Shown here: positions 23,669 through 31,470 of the stretch, in pieces
How positions within the stretch are numbered: the stretch's first letter is position 1
How the letters are laid out: every line of letters begins with the position of its first letter
From: Solwaraspora sp. WMMD1047
GTDB lineage: Bacteria > Actinomycetota > Actinomycetes > Mycobacteriales > Micromonosporaceae
DNA length: 64,000 nt
NCBI RefSeq assembly: GCF_029626155.1
Contig: NZ_JARUBL010000001.1
Coordinates: 6,538,501-6,602,500 of the forward strand
Direction: 5' to 3'
Notes under the pieces: generated by a model
What the model was told of the DNA's origin: nothing
The model's input: the letters and a program-made list of their open reading frames with translations, nothing else
Databases searched by the model: none
Position numbers and translations under genes: made by a program

Positions 23669-23730
23669 CACCAGCATGCGTCGGTGCTGTCGATTGGCAG
23701 GATTACCGATTCAGCGGAGGTCGCGCTCCC

Positions 23731-23757
23731 ATGAGTACCGATGATCTGATTGGCTGA
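23731..23757 (+). CDS. Possible 8-aa leader ORF or displaced start of the first GAF-LuxR gene
   Basis: ATG 23731 has the best ribosome-binding site of the area (GGAGG at 23716-23720) but reads only MSTDDLIG before TGA at 23755-23757. The long regulator frame begins one frame over with TTG 23750 inside this ORF. The stop context is TGAC. Confidence 0.4.
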   Translation: MSTDDLIG

Positions 23758-24778
23758 CCTGCCGGCCGGCGCCGCCGAGGTCGCCGCCGAACTCCGGTGG
23801 ATCGCGGCCCAGCCCGCCACCATCGAAGAACGGGCCAGCGCGATTTGCGAGCCGTTACGCCGCCTGATTCCGTTCGAGGGCTACTTCGTCGCACTCCTCG
23901 ATCCCGACCGGCTGAAGCTCGTGACACTCGCCGTCGACGGTCACACCGAAAGCACCCGTACCCACCTGACGGGGTCCGAGTTCTACGCCGAGATCGAGCT
24001 GGTCGGCCTCGCCTCGCCGCGCGGCCCGATGTGCCTGCGCGACTCGCCCGTCCCGGCCAGCGACCTCTCCACCTGGGCCGAACATCTGACCCCGCAGGGT
24101 TTCCGGGAGGCCCTCGGCCTCAGCCTGTTCACCCCCGGCCAGCGGCACCTCGGGGTCCTCACCGTCTTCACCAGCACCGAGGAGCACCCCACCGACCAGG
24201 CCCGGGACTTCGTCGGCACGCTCGGCGCGACAATCACCCAGGCCATCGATCCGATGCGGACACTCACCCCGCTGGCCAGGATGGTCGGTGACGCCAGCGC
24301 CGGGGTCGTACTCACCCGGGGTGGCATCCCGCTCGCGCTGGCCGGACTGCCCGACCACCCGGTCCTGCGGGCCGGCTCGCCGCTGTTCGCCGCGGTCCGG
24401 GACCAGTTGGCCGGCGGACAGCCGTACGCCTCCTTCCTCTGGCCCGACCCGGCGGCCGAACATCCCCGGCACCTTCGGATCGCCACCCTGGCCGCGCCCA
24501 CCGAGGCACCGGACCACCTCGCGGCGATCGTGCTGATCTGTGCCACCGTGGACCTGCGCGGCCTGACCTCACGGGAGGTCGACGTGCTCAGCCTCGTGGT
24601 CGACGGATGGCCCAATTCGCGAATCGCGGAAAAGCTGCACATCGCGACACGAACAGTCGCGGCCCATGTGGAGCACATAATGACCAAGCTGGCCGCTCCG
24701 ACCCGGACCGTGGCGGCGGTGCGCGCGCTCCGACTCGGTCTCTACGTCCCGCATCAGCACCGGCACCGCCAAGAATGA
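23750..24778 (+). CDS. GAF-like sensor with C-terminal LuxR-type HTH
   Basis: 342 residues if started at TTG 23750. An N-terminal GAF-like domain (PFEGYFVALLDPDRLKLVTL ... ERASAICEPLRRLI) is followed by a middle domain and a clear LuxR helix-turn-helix at the C-terminus (LTSREVDVLSLVVDGWPNSR, TVAAHVEHIMTKL). The ligand is unknown. The stop overlaps the next, homologous gene by 4 bp (ATGA). The start is doubtful: a better-signalled ATG at 23731 is out of frame by one base, so coupling, frameshifting or a sequence error is possible. Confidence 0.82.
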   Translation: MADLPAGAAEVAAELRWIAAQPATIEERASAICEPLRRLIPFEGYFVALLDPDRLKLVTLAVDGHTESTRTHLTGSEFYAEIELVGLASPRGPMCLRDSPVPASDLSTWAEHLTPQGFREALGLSLFTPGQRHLGVLTVFTSTEEHPTDQARDFVGTLGATITQAIDPMRTLTPLARMVGDASAGVVLTRGGIPLALAGLPDHPVLRAGSPLFAAVRDQLAGGQPYASFLWPDPAAEHPRHLRIATLAAPTEAPDHLAAIVLICATVDLRGLTSREVDVLSLVVDGWPNSRIAEKLHIATRTVAAHVEHIMTKLAAPTRTVAAVRALRLGLYVPHQHRHRQE

Positions 24779-25875
24779 CGAACCACCCCGACTGGCCGAT
24801 CACGACCGGCCACAATTTCTGGAATCCACAATCCGTCGAGGTCAAGGTGACCAAGTTCGCTCGTGCCAGCCTGGATGTCGCCAGTGAGGTGGCACGGATC
24901 GCAGCCACCCCGATGTCGATAAGGGACCGCGCGGCGGCGCTGCTCTGCCCGCTCAGCCGGATCGTGCCGTTCCAAGCCGCCTGGATCGGCCTGCTCGCGA
25001 TGGGACATCTCGGTCATACCGAACTGCTCAACCATGGCCACGAGCAGCGGTTCCGCCACTACCTCGCCGGCTCGGAGACGTTCGAACAGATCGAGCTGAC
25101 CGGCGTCAACCGGAGCCCCGGGGCGCTCTGTCTGCGTACCTCGCCGGTGCCGGAGTCGGCGCTGCCGGCCTGGGACCTGCACCTGCGGCCGGCCGGCTTC
25201 AAGGAGGGTCTCGGCACCGGGCTCTTCACCCCGGACGGCCGCTACCTCGGCATTCTCCTGCTACACCTGGACACCGCCGACCACCCGACCGACGAGGCGC
25301 TCGATCTCGTCGGCCGCCTCGCCCCCAGGATCGCCGCCGCGCTCGACCCGCTGCGCTCCCTCGCCGACCTGGCCGGAATCGTCCGGGACGCCACCGCCGG
25401 CGTCGCTCTGACCCGGGAATTCGAGCCGCTGCCGCTGCCCGGCCTGGCCGGGCATCCACTGCTGGCCAGCGGGGCCGGCCCGCTCACCGTCGTCGGACGA
25501 CGGTTCACCGACGGCGAGACCCACCTGTCGTTCCGCTGCCCGGTCGGCGCCGATCCGGCCGACCAGCGGCTGCTCCGGGTCACCGCGCTGGCCGCGGCCA
25601 GCCCGACCCCGGACCTGGTCGCGGTGGTCACCCTCTCCCCGCCCGGTGACCAGCACGGCCTGAGCCGCCACGAGCTGGAGATCCTCGGCCTGCTGGCCGA
25701 GGACTGGCCGGACCGGCGGATCGCCACCGCACTCCGGACGTCGCCGGCCGGCGTCGCCGACCGCGTCGCGCTCATCACGGCCAGGCTCGCCGCGCCGACC
25801 AGGGAGGTGGCCATCCTGCGGGCCTGCCGGCTCGGCCTCTACGTCCCGCCCGGGCTACCGGCCGCCCACCGCTGA
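24775..25875 (+). CDS. GAF-like sensor with degenerate LuxR-type HTH, paralogue of the preceding gene
   Basis: 366 residues from ATG 24775. It aligns with its neighbour along the whole length (e.g. SLFTPGQRHLGVLTVF versus GLFTPDGRYLGILLLH; REVDVLSLVVDGWPNSRIA versus HELEILGLLAEDWPDRRIA). The recognition helix has drifted (TSPAGVADRVALITARLAAP instead of TVAAHVEHIMTKLAAP), so DNA binding may be altered. The pair arose by tandem duplication, is translationally coupled, and may act as a heterodimer. Confidence 0.85.
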   Translation: MTNHPDWPITTGHNFWNPQSVEVKVTKFARASLDVASEVARIAATPMSIRDRAAALLCPLSRIVPFQAAWIGLLAMGHLGHTELLNHGHEQRFRHYLAGSETFEQIELTGVNRSPGALCLRTSPVPESALPAWDLHLRPAGFKEGLGTGLFTPDGRYLGILLLHLDTADHPTDEALDLVGRLAPRIAAALDPLRSLADLAGIVRDATAGVALTREFEPLPLPGLAGHPLLASGAGPLTVVGRRFTDGETHLSFRCPVGADPADQRLLRVTALAAASPTPDLVAVVTLSPPGDQHGLSRHELEILGLLAEDWPDRRIATALRTSPAGVADRVALITARLAAPTREVAILRACRLGLYVPPGLPAAHR

Positions 25876-25882
25876 GCCGCGC

Positions 25883-26833
25883 CTACCGGAACTGCGCCTC
25901 GCGCACGCTGTTGCCGCCGTCCACCACCAGCATCTGCCCGGTGATGTACGACGCCGCGGGCGAGCAGAGGAAGGCGATGGCCGCCGCCACCTCGTCCGGC
26001 GTGCCGGGCCGGCCGACCGGCGTACCCATGCCCTGTTTGACCTCGGCGGCGGTGGAGGCCGCGGTGTAGATCGTCCCCGGCGCCACCGCGTTCACGGTCA
26101 CCCCGTCGGCGACCATCTCCATCGCCAGCGCCCGGGTCAGCCCCACCACGCCGGCCTTGGCCGCCGCGTAGGCCGCCTCGGTCGGCAGCGCGTTCACCGG
26201 TCCGGCCGTCGCGGCCAGGTTGACGATCCGGCCCCAGCCGCGTTCGGCCATCCCGCCGATGAAGGCCCGGCTGCACAGGAAGGCCGTGGTCAGGTTGCGG
26301 TCGATCTCGCCGTGCCACTCGTCGAAGCTGAGCTGGGCGACCGGCCGGAGCACCTCCGGACTGGCCCGACTGGCCAACCCGGCGTTGTTGACCAGGACCT
26401 CCACCTCGCCGAGCTGCTCGGCGATGGCGTCGGCCAGCGCGCCCACCTCCGCCTCGTCGGTGAGGTCGGCGACGAAGCCGGTGGCGCCGAGCTCGCCGGC
26501 CCGGTCGTGGATGCGGCGGGTGGTGGAGACGATCGCCACCCGGGCGCCGAGCACGCGCAGCCGGCGGGCGGTCGCGTACCCGATGCCGTCGACGCTGCCG
26601 GCGCCGGTGACCAGGGCGACCCGGCCGTCGAGCCGTTCGGTGACCGGTTCGGGCTCCGGCTGCCGGGCCGGACCGTCCAGGTCGGGGCCGGCCCCGTCGA
26701 TCGTGCCTGACGGCGGGTCAGCCAGTCCGCTGCCGAGCGAGACGGTCCGGTTCCGGCGGCCCAGCGCCGGACGCGTGGCGTCCCGCCTGGGCCGGTTCGC
26801 CGATCTGTCCCCGGCGCGCGCGTCGAATGCCAT
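25883..26833 (-). CDS. Short-chain dehydrogenase/reductase (FabG-like) with N-terminal extension
   Basis: 316 residues. The SDR core starts near residue 69 ([20 protein letters not shown]), with NNAG, the active-site Tyr and Lys in [18 protein letters not shown], and a typical C-terminus ([18 protein letters not shown]). The first ~65 residues are Arg/Pro/Gly-rich and not part of the fold; no internal ATG/GTG exists near the core start (the Val before TERLDG is GTC), so ATG 26833 is the only start seen. The substrate is unknown. It converges with the LuxR pair, 7 bp apart. Confidence 0.88.
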   Translation of the reverse strand: MAFDARAGDRSANRPRRDATRPALGRRNRTVSLGSGLADPPSGTIDGAGPDLDGPARQPEPEPVTERLDGRVALVTGAGSVDGIGYATARRLRVLGARVAIVSTTRRIHDRAGELGATGFVADLTDEAEVGALADAIAEQLGEVEVLVNNAGLASRASPEVLRPVAQLSFDEWHGEIDRNLTTAFLCSRAFIGGMAERGWGRIVNLAATAGPVNALPTEAAYAAAKAGVVGLTRALAMEMVADGVTVNAVAPGTIYTAASTAAEVKQGMGTPVGRPGTPDEVAAAIAFLCSPAASYITGQMLVVDGGNSVREAQFR

Positions 26834-26948
26834 GCCGAGATCCTGCCCGGTCCGGCCGACCCGGGCAACGTCGCAGCGCCGGAGCGACGAAGCTGGCCGG
26901 CGAGGACTACCCTGACGGCGCGCATCCCCTGCCTACGGAGAAGACCTC

Positions 26949-27638
26949 ATGACCAATCCCCAGCAACCCGGCAACTGGAGCGACCCGTCCTGGCCGCCCG
27001 GACAATCGTCCGGGCAGTCGTCCGGACCGTCGTCCGGCTCGGAGCAGAGTCACCCGGTCAGCGGGGAGCCGGCGGGCTATCAGGACCCCACCTACCAACC
27101 CGCGTACCAGGACCCGAGTGGCGCCAGCTACCCCCCGCCGGGCTACCCCGAGCCGGGCTACCCGCCACCACCGGGCCAGCCGGTCAGCGGGCAGCCGATC
27201 AGCGGCCACCCCATCGGCGGGCAGCCGGTGAGCGGACAGCCGGTCGGCCCGGACGGATACCCGGCGCCTGGCGGCTACCCGCCGGCCGGCGGCTATCCGG
27301 CCCAGGGCGGCTACCCCGGCCAGGCGTACCCGGGATACGGATACCCGGCCGCCGCCCAGCCCACCAACGGGCTCGCCATCGCGTCGATGGTGGTGTCGAT
27401 CATCGGTCTACTCGGGCTCTGCGGTTACGGGCTCGGCGGCTACATCGGCGTGGTCGGCGCGCTGCTCGGGCACGCCGCCAAGAAGCGGATCCGGGAAAGC
27501 GGCGAGGGCGGCGACGGGATGGCGCTCGCCGGCATCATCATGGGCTGGATCGCGACCGGTATCGCGGTGCTGGCGACCATCGCGATCGGCATCGGCATCG
27601 CCCTCGCGATCAACGCGGACCAGAACAGCGGCTACTGA
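26949..27638 (+). CDS. DUF4190 membrane protein with long Pro/Gly/Tyr repeat region
   Basis: 229 residues. The first ~140 are repetitive: GYP(E/P)PGYP-type and (I/V)SGQP(I/V)-type units, then GGYPAQGGYPGQAYPGYGY, likely disordered and cytoplasmic or phase-separating. Two membrane helices follow (LAIASMVVSIIGLLGLCGYG and MALAGIIMGWIATGIAVLAT) with GHAAKKRIRESGEGGDG between, the DUF4190 pattern. It is a paralogue of the gene at 23050 and divergent from the SDR gene. Function unknown. Confidence 0.88.
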   Translation: MTNPQQPGNWSDPSWPPGQSSGQSSGPSSGSEQSHPVSGEPAGYQDPTYQPAYQDPSGASYPPPGYPEPGYPPPPGQPVSGQPISGHPIGGQPVSGQPVGPDGYPAPGGYPPAGGYPAQGGYPGQAYPGYGYPAAAQPTNGLAIASMVVSIIGLLGLCGYGLGGYIGVVGALLGHAAKKRIRESGEGGDGMALAGIIMGWIATGIAVLATIAIGIGIALAINADQNSGY

Positions 27639-27675
27639 CCGGCCGGGTCGGTCCCGGCGGGCAGGGCAGGCGGAG

Positions 27676-28536
27676 GTGCGGGTCGGGCGGCGGCGACCCG
27701 GCCCTCCGCCGTCGCCCGCGACGCCACCGGCCCGACTCGCGGTGATCACCGGGGCCAGCTCGGGCATCGGTCTGGCCGCCGCCGTCGAGCTGGCCCGCCG
27801 CGGCGACGAGGTCGTCCTGGTCGGGCGCGACCCGGCCCGCCTGGGATCGGCCGCCGACCGGGTACGCGAGGTCGCCGGCGCCCCGCCGGCCACCTTCCGG
27901 GCCGACTTCGCGCGGCTCGACGACGTCCGCCGCCTCGCCGGCCAACTGCGCGACCGCTACCACCGGATCGACCTGCTCGCCAACAACGCCGGCACCATCG
28001 TGGCCGAGCCGACGGTGACCGTCGACGGCTTCGAGCTCACCATGCAGACCAACCACCTGGCGCCCTTCCTCCTCAGCCAGCTGCTCCGCGACCGGACCGG
28101 GCGGATCGTCGGCACCGCCTCCGGGGCGCACGGGCTCGGCGCGCTGGATCCCGACGACCTCAACGCCGAGCTGCGCGGATACCGGCCCTTCCGGGCCTAC
28201 GCCACCAGCAAGCAGGCGAACGTCCTGTTCGCGGCCGAAGCGGCCCGGCGCTGGCCGGAGGTGTTCTCCGCGGCGTACCACCCGGGCCCGGTGCGGACCC
28301 GGATCGTCGACGCCAACCCGATCACCGCGCTCGGGATCCGGGTCCTGCCGTTCCTGCCATCGCCGGCCCGGGGCGCCCGGACGCTGGTCTGGTTGGCCCA
28401 CGCCGACCGGGCGGCGCTCACCAACGGCGGCTACTACCGGCGGCGGCGACTGCGTCGACCGTGGCCGGGCACCACCGATCCGGAGCTGGCCGGGCGGCTC
28501 TGGGAGGCCAGCCGGCGCCTTCTCGACCTCGGCTGA
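27676..28536 (+). CDS. SDR-family oxidoreductase (retinol dehydrogenase-like)
   Basis: 286 residues from GTG 27676. The nucleotide-binding TGASSGIGLAAAVELARRGD, the NNAG motif (DLLANNAGTIVAE) and the active-site Y-x3-K (FRAYATSKQANVLFA) are all present, and the C-terminal half (YHPGPVRTRIV ... LVWLAHAD) matches the retinol/protochlorophyllide-reductase-like group. The substrate is unknown. It follows the DUF4190 gene by 37 bp on the same strand. Confidence 0.88.
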   Translation: MRVGRRRPGPPPSPATPPARLAVITGASSGIGLAAAVELARRGDEVVLVGRDPARLGSAADRVREVAGAPPATFRADFARLDDVRRLAGQLRDRYHRIDLLANNAGTIVAEPTVTVDGFELTMQTNHLAPFLLSQLLRDRTGRIVGTASGAHGLGALDPDDLNAELRGYRPFRAYATSKQANVLFAAEAARRWPEVFSAAYHPGPVRTRIVDANPITALGIRVLPFLPSPARGARTLVWLAHADRAALTNGGYYRRRRLRRPWPGTTDPELAGRLWEASRRLLDLG

Positions 28537-28645
28537 CAACTCCCCTGTCGAGAATCCGCCAGCGCAGCGCCGGGCAGGACTCCTTTACCGGGAGTAACGT
28601 TCGTTCTGGAGCCTCCGCTGCTGGCTGCGCACCCGAGGACTCCGC

Positions 28646-29992
28646 ATGAACAATGTCGACCCCTTCCCACCCGCCGCTCTCCGGGGTGGCGGCGACACCC
28701 CGTCCACCGCCCGTCCGTGGCGGCCGCTGGCCGTCCTCGCGGTCTGCCTGACCGTGCTCGGCGCCAGTCTCTGGCTGATCGTCGCCTGGCCCGGGCCGAC
28801 CGAGGCCGGCCCGCTCGTCGTCAGCGAGGCCAACGCCACCGTGACCGGATCGACGATCAGCCGCCCGATCGAGATCGCGGCGGACGGGGTGACCCTGCGG
28901 CGGGTGCTGATCGTGGTGGACGGCGCCTCGGCCGTCACGATCCGGCCGGGGGTGCTGGACACCGTGATCGAGGAGAGCGAGATCCACTGTGTCGGCGCCA
29001 CCGGCGACGCCGTTGCCGTCGGGCCCGGCGAGTACACCGCGGTGCGGGTCCGGACCCACGGCTGTGGCCGGCCCTTCGCCCGCACCCTGGACGCGCCGGC
29101 CACCATCCTGGACTCCTCCGTCGACGGCGAGCCGTACACCGAGACCGTGCCGGGCAGCATCACCGTCGCCGCCGATCCGGCCGACGTCGGCGCGGTGGAG
29201 GGGCCGGCGGTCACCCCTCGGCGGGTGGCCGCCTCGGCGCCGACTCCGCTCGGGTCCTGGCCCGGCCCGGACTCCACCGGGGTTCCCGCCGGCACCGTGC
29301 TGACCAGATCCGGGCCGCTGGATCTGCGCCACGACGGTCAGGTGGTCGACGGCCTGGACGTCGAGGGCTGCGTGCTCGTCCGGGCCAGCAACGTCACCAT
29401 CCGCAACACCCGGATCACCTGCCATGGCCCGGCCTTCGCCATCCGGATGCTCGGCACCGCGGACAACCTGCTGGTGACCGATGTCGAGATCGACGGCGGT
29501 GGGCGTACCGCCGCGGCGATCTGCTGTGTCGGCTACACGGTGCGCCGGGCGGACATCCACAGCAGCGTCGACGGCCCGCGGGTCGGCTCGCGCAGCACGG
29601 TCGTCGACTCCTGGGTCCATCGGCTGGTCCGGACCGCCAACACCCACAACGATGCCGTCCAGGCCGTCGGCGGCAGCGACATCGTGGTCCGCCGCAACCG
29701 GTTGGACGCCTATCGACCCGACACAGCAGACCCGATGAACGCCTGCCTCATGATCGGCTCGAAGCCCCGGTCGGCGGTCCGGAACGTGCTCGTGGAGGGC
29801 AACTACTGCACCGGCGGCAACTACTCGATCGGGGTCCGCGCCGACCTGACCGGATCCGGCATCGTGATCCGGGCCAACACCTTCGGCCGGGACTACCGGT
29901 ACGGCGTGATCGCCCGCCCCGACCAGCCGGGAGTCGAGTGGGACCGGCCGAGCAACATCTGGTTCGACACGGGCGAACCGGTCGTCGGGTGA
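28646..29992 (+). CDS. Exported protein with two right-handed beta-helix domains
   Basis: 448 residues. A membrane anchor or signal at about 28-48 (LAVLAVCLTVLGASLWLIVA) is followed by two repeats of short beta-strand rungs: TVTGSTISRPIEIAADGVTL ... and, after a Pro-rich linker, DGLDVEGCVLVRASNVTIRN. This is the pattern of pectate-lyase-like parallel beta-helices. No lyase catalytic Arg/Lys set could be assigned, so it may bind rather than cut polysaccharide. It lies 124 bp upstream of the Fxs precursor gene and has no sequence link to it. Confidence 0.78.
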   Translation: MNNVDPFPPAALRGGGDTPSTARPWRPLAVLAVCLTVLGASLWLIVAWPGPTEAGPLVVSEANATVTGSTISRPIEIAADGVTLRRVLIVVDGASAVTIRPGVLDTVIEESEIHCVGATGDAVAVGPGEYTAVRVRTHGCGRPFARTLDAPATILDSSVDGEPYTETVPGSITVAADPADVGAVEGPAVTPRRVAASAPTPLGSWPGPDSTGVPAGTVLTRSGPLDLRHDGQVVDGLDVEGCVLVRASNVTIRNTRITCHGPAFAIRMLGTADNLLVTDVEIDGGGRTAAAICCVGYTVRRADIHSSVDGPRVGSRSTVVDSWVHRLVRTANTHNDAVQAVGGSDIVVRRNRLDAYRPDTADPMNACLMIGSKPRSAVRNVLVEGNYCTGGNYSIGVRADLTGSGIVIRANTFGRDYRYGVIARPDQPGVEWDRPSNIWFDTGEPVVG

Positions 29993-30003
29993 GCCACTTC
30001 TGA

Positions 30004-30024
30004 TGGATTGGCAGGTACAATCCA
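30004..30024. promoter_or_regulatory. Inverted repeat upstream of fxsA
   Basis: TGGATTG (30004-30010) and CAATCCA (30018-30024) are perfect complements around a 7-nt loop. It lies 12 bp after the beta-helix gene stop and about 93 bp before fxsA, so it could be an operator or a weak terminator. Confidence 0.4.
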
Positions 30025-30116
30025 CTACCGCCAGTACCCGCCCCACCGCTCGCTCCTGACCTGTAACCTCTGCCCTAACGTTTCGCAGCGGAGCATGCGC
30101 GGAGGACGAGGGCGGC

Positions 30117-30296
30117 ATGGAAGCATTGGGTCCCGACGTCGAGGGGCACCTGGTCGACCTCGACTTGATTCCGCTGGCTCAGGTGCTGGACCTGGACGAG
30201 AATGACTCTGTCCTGGCCAACTCGATCCGGAGGGTCATCGATGCGGCCCAGCGGCAGCCCCAGGACACCGTGGCGGCGTTCAACAACTACATCTGA
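30117..30296 (+). CDS. fxsA: FxsA-like ribosomal peptide precursor (variant FxNxx C-terminus)
   Basis: 59 residues. GGAGG at 30101-30105 precedes ATG 30117. The leader has the FxsA-type layout: LVDLDLIPLAQVLDLDENDS followed by VLANSIRRVIDAAQ, then a short linker and the C-terminus TVAAFNNYI. The family is named for a Phe-x-Ser-x-x end; here the last five residues are Phe55-Asn56-Asn57-Tyr58-Ile59, so Ser is replaced by Asn. FxsB enzymes join the Phe ring to the beta carbon of the third residue (three-residue cyclophane), and Asn is accepted at that place in related triceptides. Its 3' end overlaps fxsB by 56 bp. Confidence 0.88.
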   Translation: MEALGPDVEGHLVDLDLIPLAQVLDLDENDSVLANSIRRVIDAAQRQPQDTVAAFNNYI

Positions 30297-31470
30297 GCCG
30301 CCTTCCGGGTCCCCGATCCGGCAGGTGTTGTTGAAGATCCACAGTAGGTGCAACCTCGCCTGCGACTACTGCTACGTCTACCAGAACGTGGACCAGAGCT
30401 GGCGGAACCAGCCGGTCACCATGGCGGAGCCGGTCGTGGAGCTGGCCGCCGCCCGGATCGCCGAACACGCCGCACGACACCACCTCCCGGCTGTCACCGT
30501 CATCTTCCACGGCGGTGAACCGCTGCTGGCCCGGAAAACCCTGATCGGGTACGCCGCCCAGGTCCTCCGGTCGGCGGCGCCCGCCGGCACCCGCGTGGAT
30601 CTGCGGCTGCAGACCAACGGCGTACTCCTCGACGACGACTTTCTGGACCTGTTCGACCGGCACGACATCCGGGTCGGCGTCAGCCTGGACGCCGGCGAGA
30701 CCGGCAACGACCGGCACCGGATCTTCCCCAGCGGCCGGGGCAGCTACCGCAGCGTCGCCCGGGCGCTGCGGCTGCTCGCCGGCCCCGACCGCCGGCACCT
30801 CTACGGCGGCGTGCTCAGCACCATCGATCTGCTCAACGACCCGATCGAGGTGTACCGCAGCCTGTTGGAGTTCGACCCGCCCCGGCTGGACTTCCTCCTC
30901 CCGCACGGCAACTGGACCGCGGCGCCACCCGGCCGGCCGCCGAACGACGGCACGACACCGTACGCCGACTGGCTGATCCCGATCTTCGACCGGTGGTACG
31001 CGACCCGGCCGCAGCGCACCGGCATCCGGCTCTTCGAGGCGCTTATCGACCTGCTGCTCGGCGGAGCGAGCCGCAGCGAGGCGGTCGGACTGGGTCCGGT
31101 CGACCTGCTCACGATCGAGACCGACGGCACGATCGAGCACGGCGACACGCTGAAGACCACCGAGGACGGGATGGCCGCGACCGGCCTGCACCTGCGGTCG
31201 GCCGGCTTCGACGACGTGCTCGCCCTGCCGGAGTTCCGGGCCCGGCAGTCCGGGCTGGCCGGACTGGCCGCCACCTGCCGGGCCTGTCCGCTGGTGCGGG
31301 TCTGCGGCGGCGGCCTCTACGCCCACCGCTACCGGGCCGACAACGGCTTCGACAACCCGTCGGTCTACTGCCCGGACCTGGCCGCGCTGATCCGGCACGT
31401 GCACACCCGGCTCAGCGCAGACCTGCGCCCGTCTCGACCCGAACCGGCGGGCGCCCGACCACCTGCCTAG
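30241..31470 (+). CDS. fxsB: FxsB-family radical SAM/SPASM peptide maturase
   Basis: 409 residues. The start at ATG 30241 is chosen because CGGAGGG sits 7 bp upstream inside fxsA; GTG/TTG codons just before LLKIHSRC are alternatives. The SAM-cluster motif is CNLACDYC (Cys 37, 41, 44); FHGGEPLLA is the GGE motif. A C-terminal SPASM-like cysteine cluster begins near residue 346 (CRACPLVRVCGGGLYAHRYR ... YC). It should install a cyclophane on the neighbouring FxsA peptide. Its stop overlaps that of the convergent fxsT by 4 bp. Confidence 0.93.
   Translation: MRPSGSPRTPWRRSTTTSEPPSGSPIRQVLLKIHSRCNLACDYCYVYQNVDQSWRNQPVTMAEPVVELAAARIAEHAARHHLPAVTVIFHGGEPLLARKTLIGYAAQVLRSAAPAGTRVDLRLQTNGVLLDDDFLDLFDRHDIRVGVSLDAGETGNDRHRIFPSGRGSYRSVARALRLLAGPDRRHLYGGVLSTIDLLNDPIEVYRSLLEFDPPRLDFLLPHGNWTAAPPGRPPNDGTTPYADWLIPIFDRWYATRPQRTGIRLFEALIDLLLGGASRSEAVGLGPVDLLTIETDGTIEHGDTLKTTEDGMAATGLHLRSAGFDDVLALPEFRARQSGLAGLAATCRACPLVRVCGGGLYAHRYRADNGFDNPSVYCPDLAALIRHVHTRLSADLRPSRPEPAGARPPA

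Larger units (their letters stand above)
23453..23730. other. Regulatory region before the GAF-LuxR gene pair
   Basis: The gap between the DUF4190 gene and the first regulator gene is 364 bp (23386-23749). Past the terminator it contains two perfect inverted repeats (listed separately) and no gene. Confidence 0.6.

Noticed and set aside
26642-26644. Shorter start for the SDR just before [13 protein letters not shown]
   Set aside because: The codon for that Val is GTC, not GTG, so it cannot serve as a normal start.
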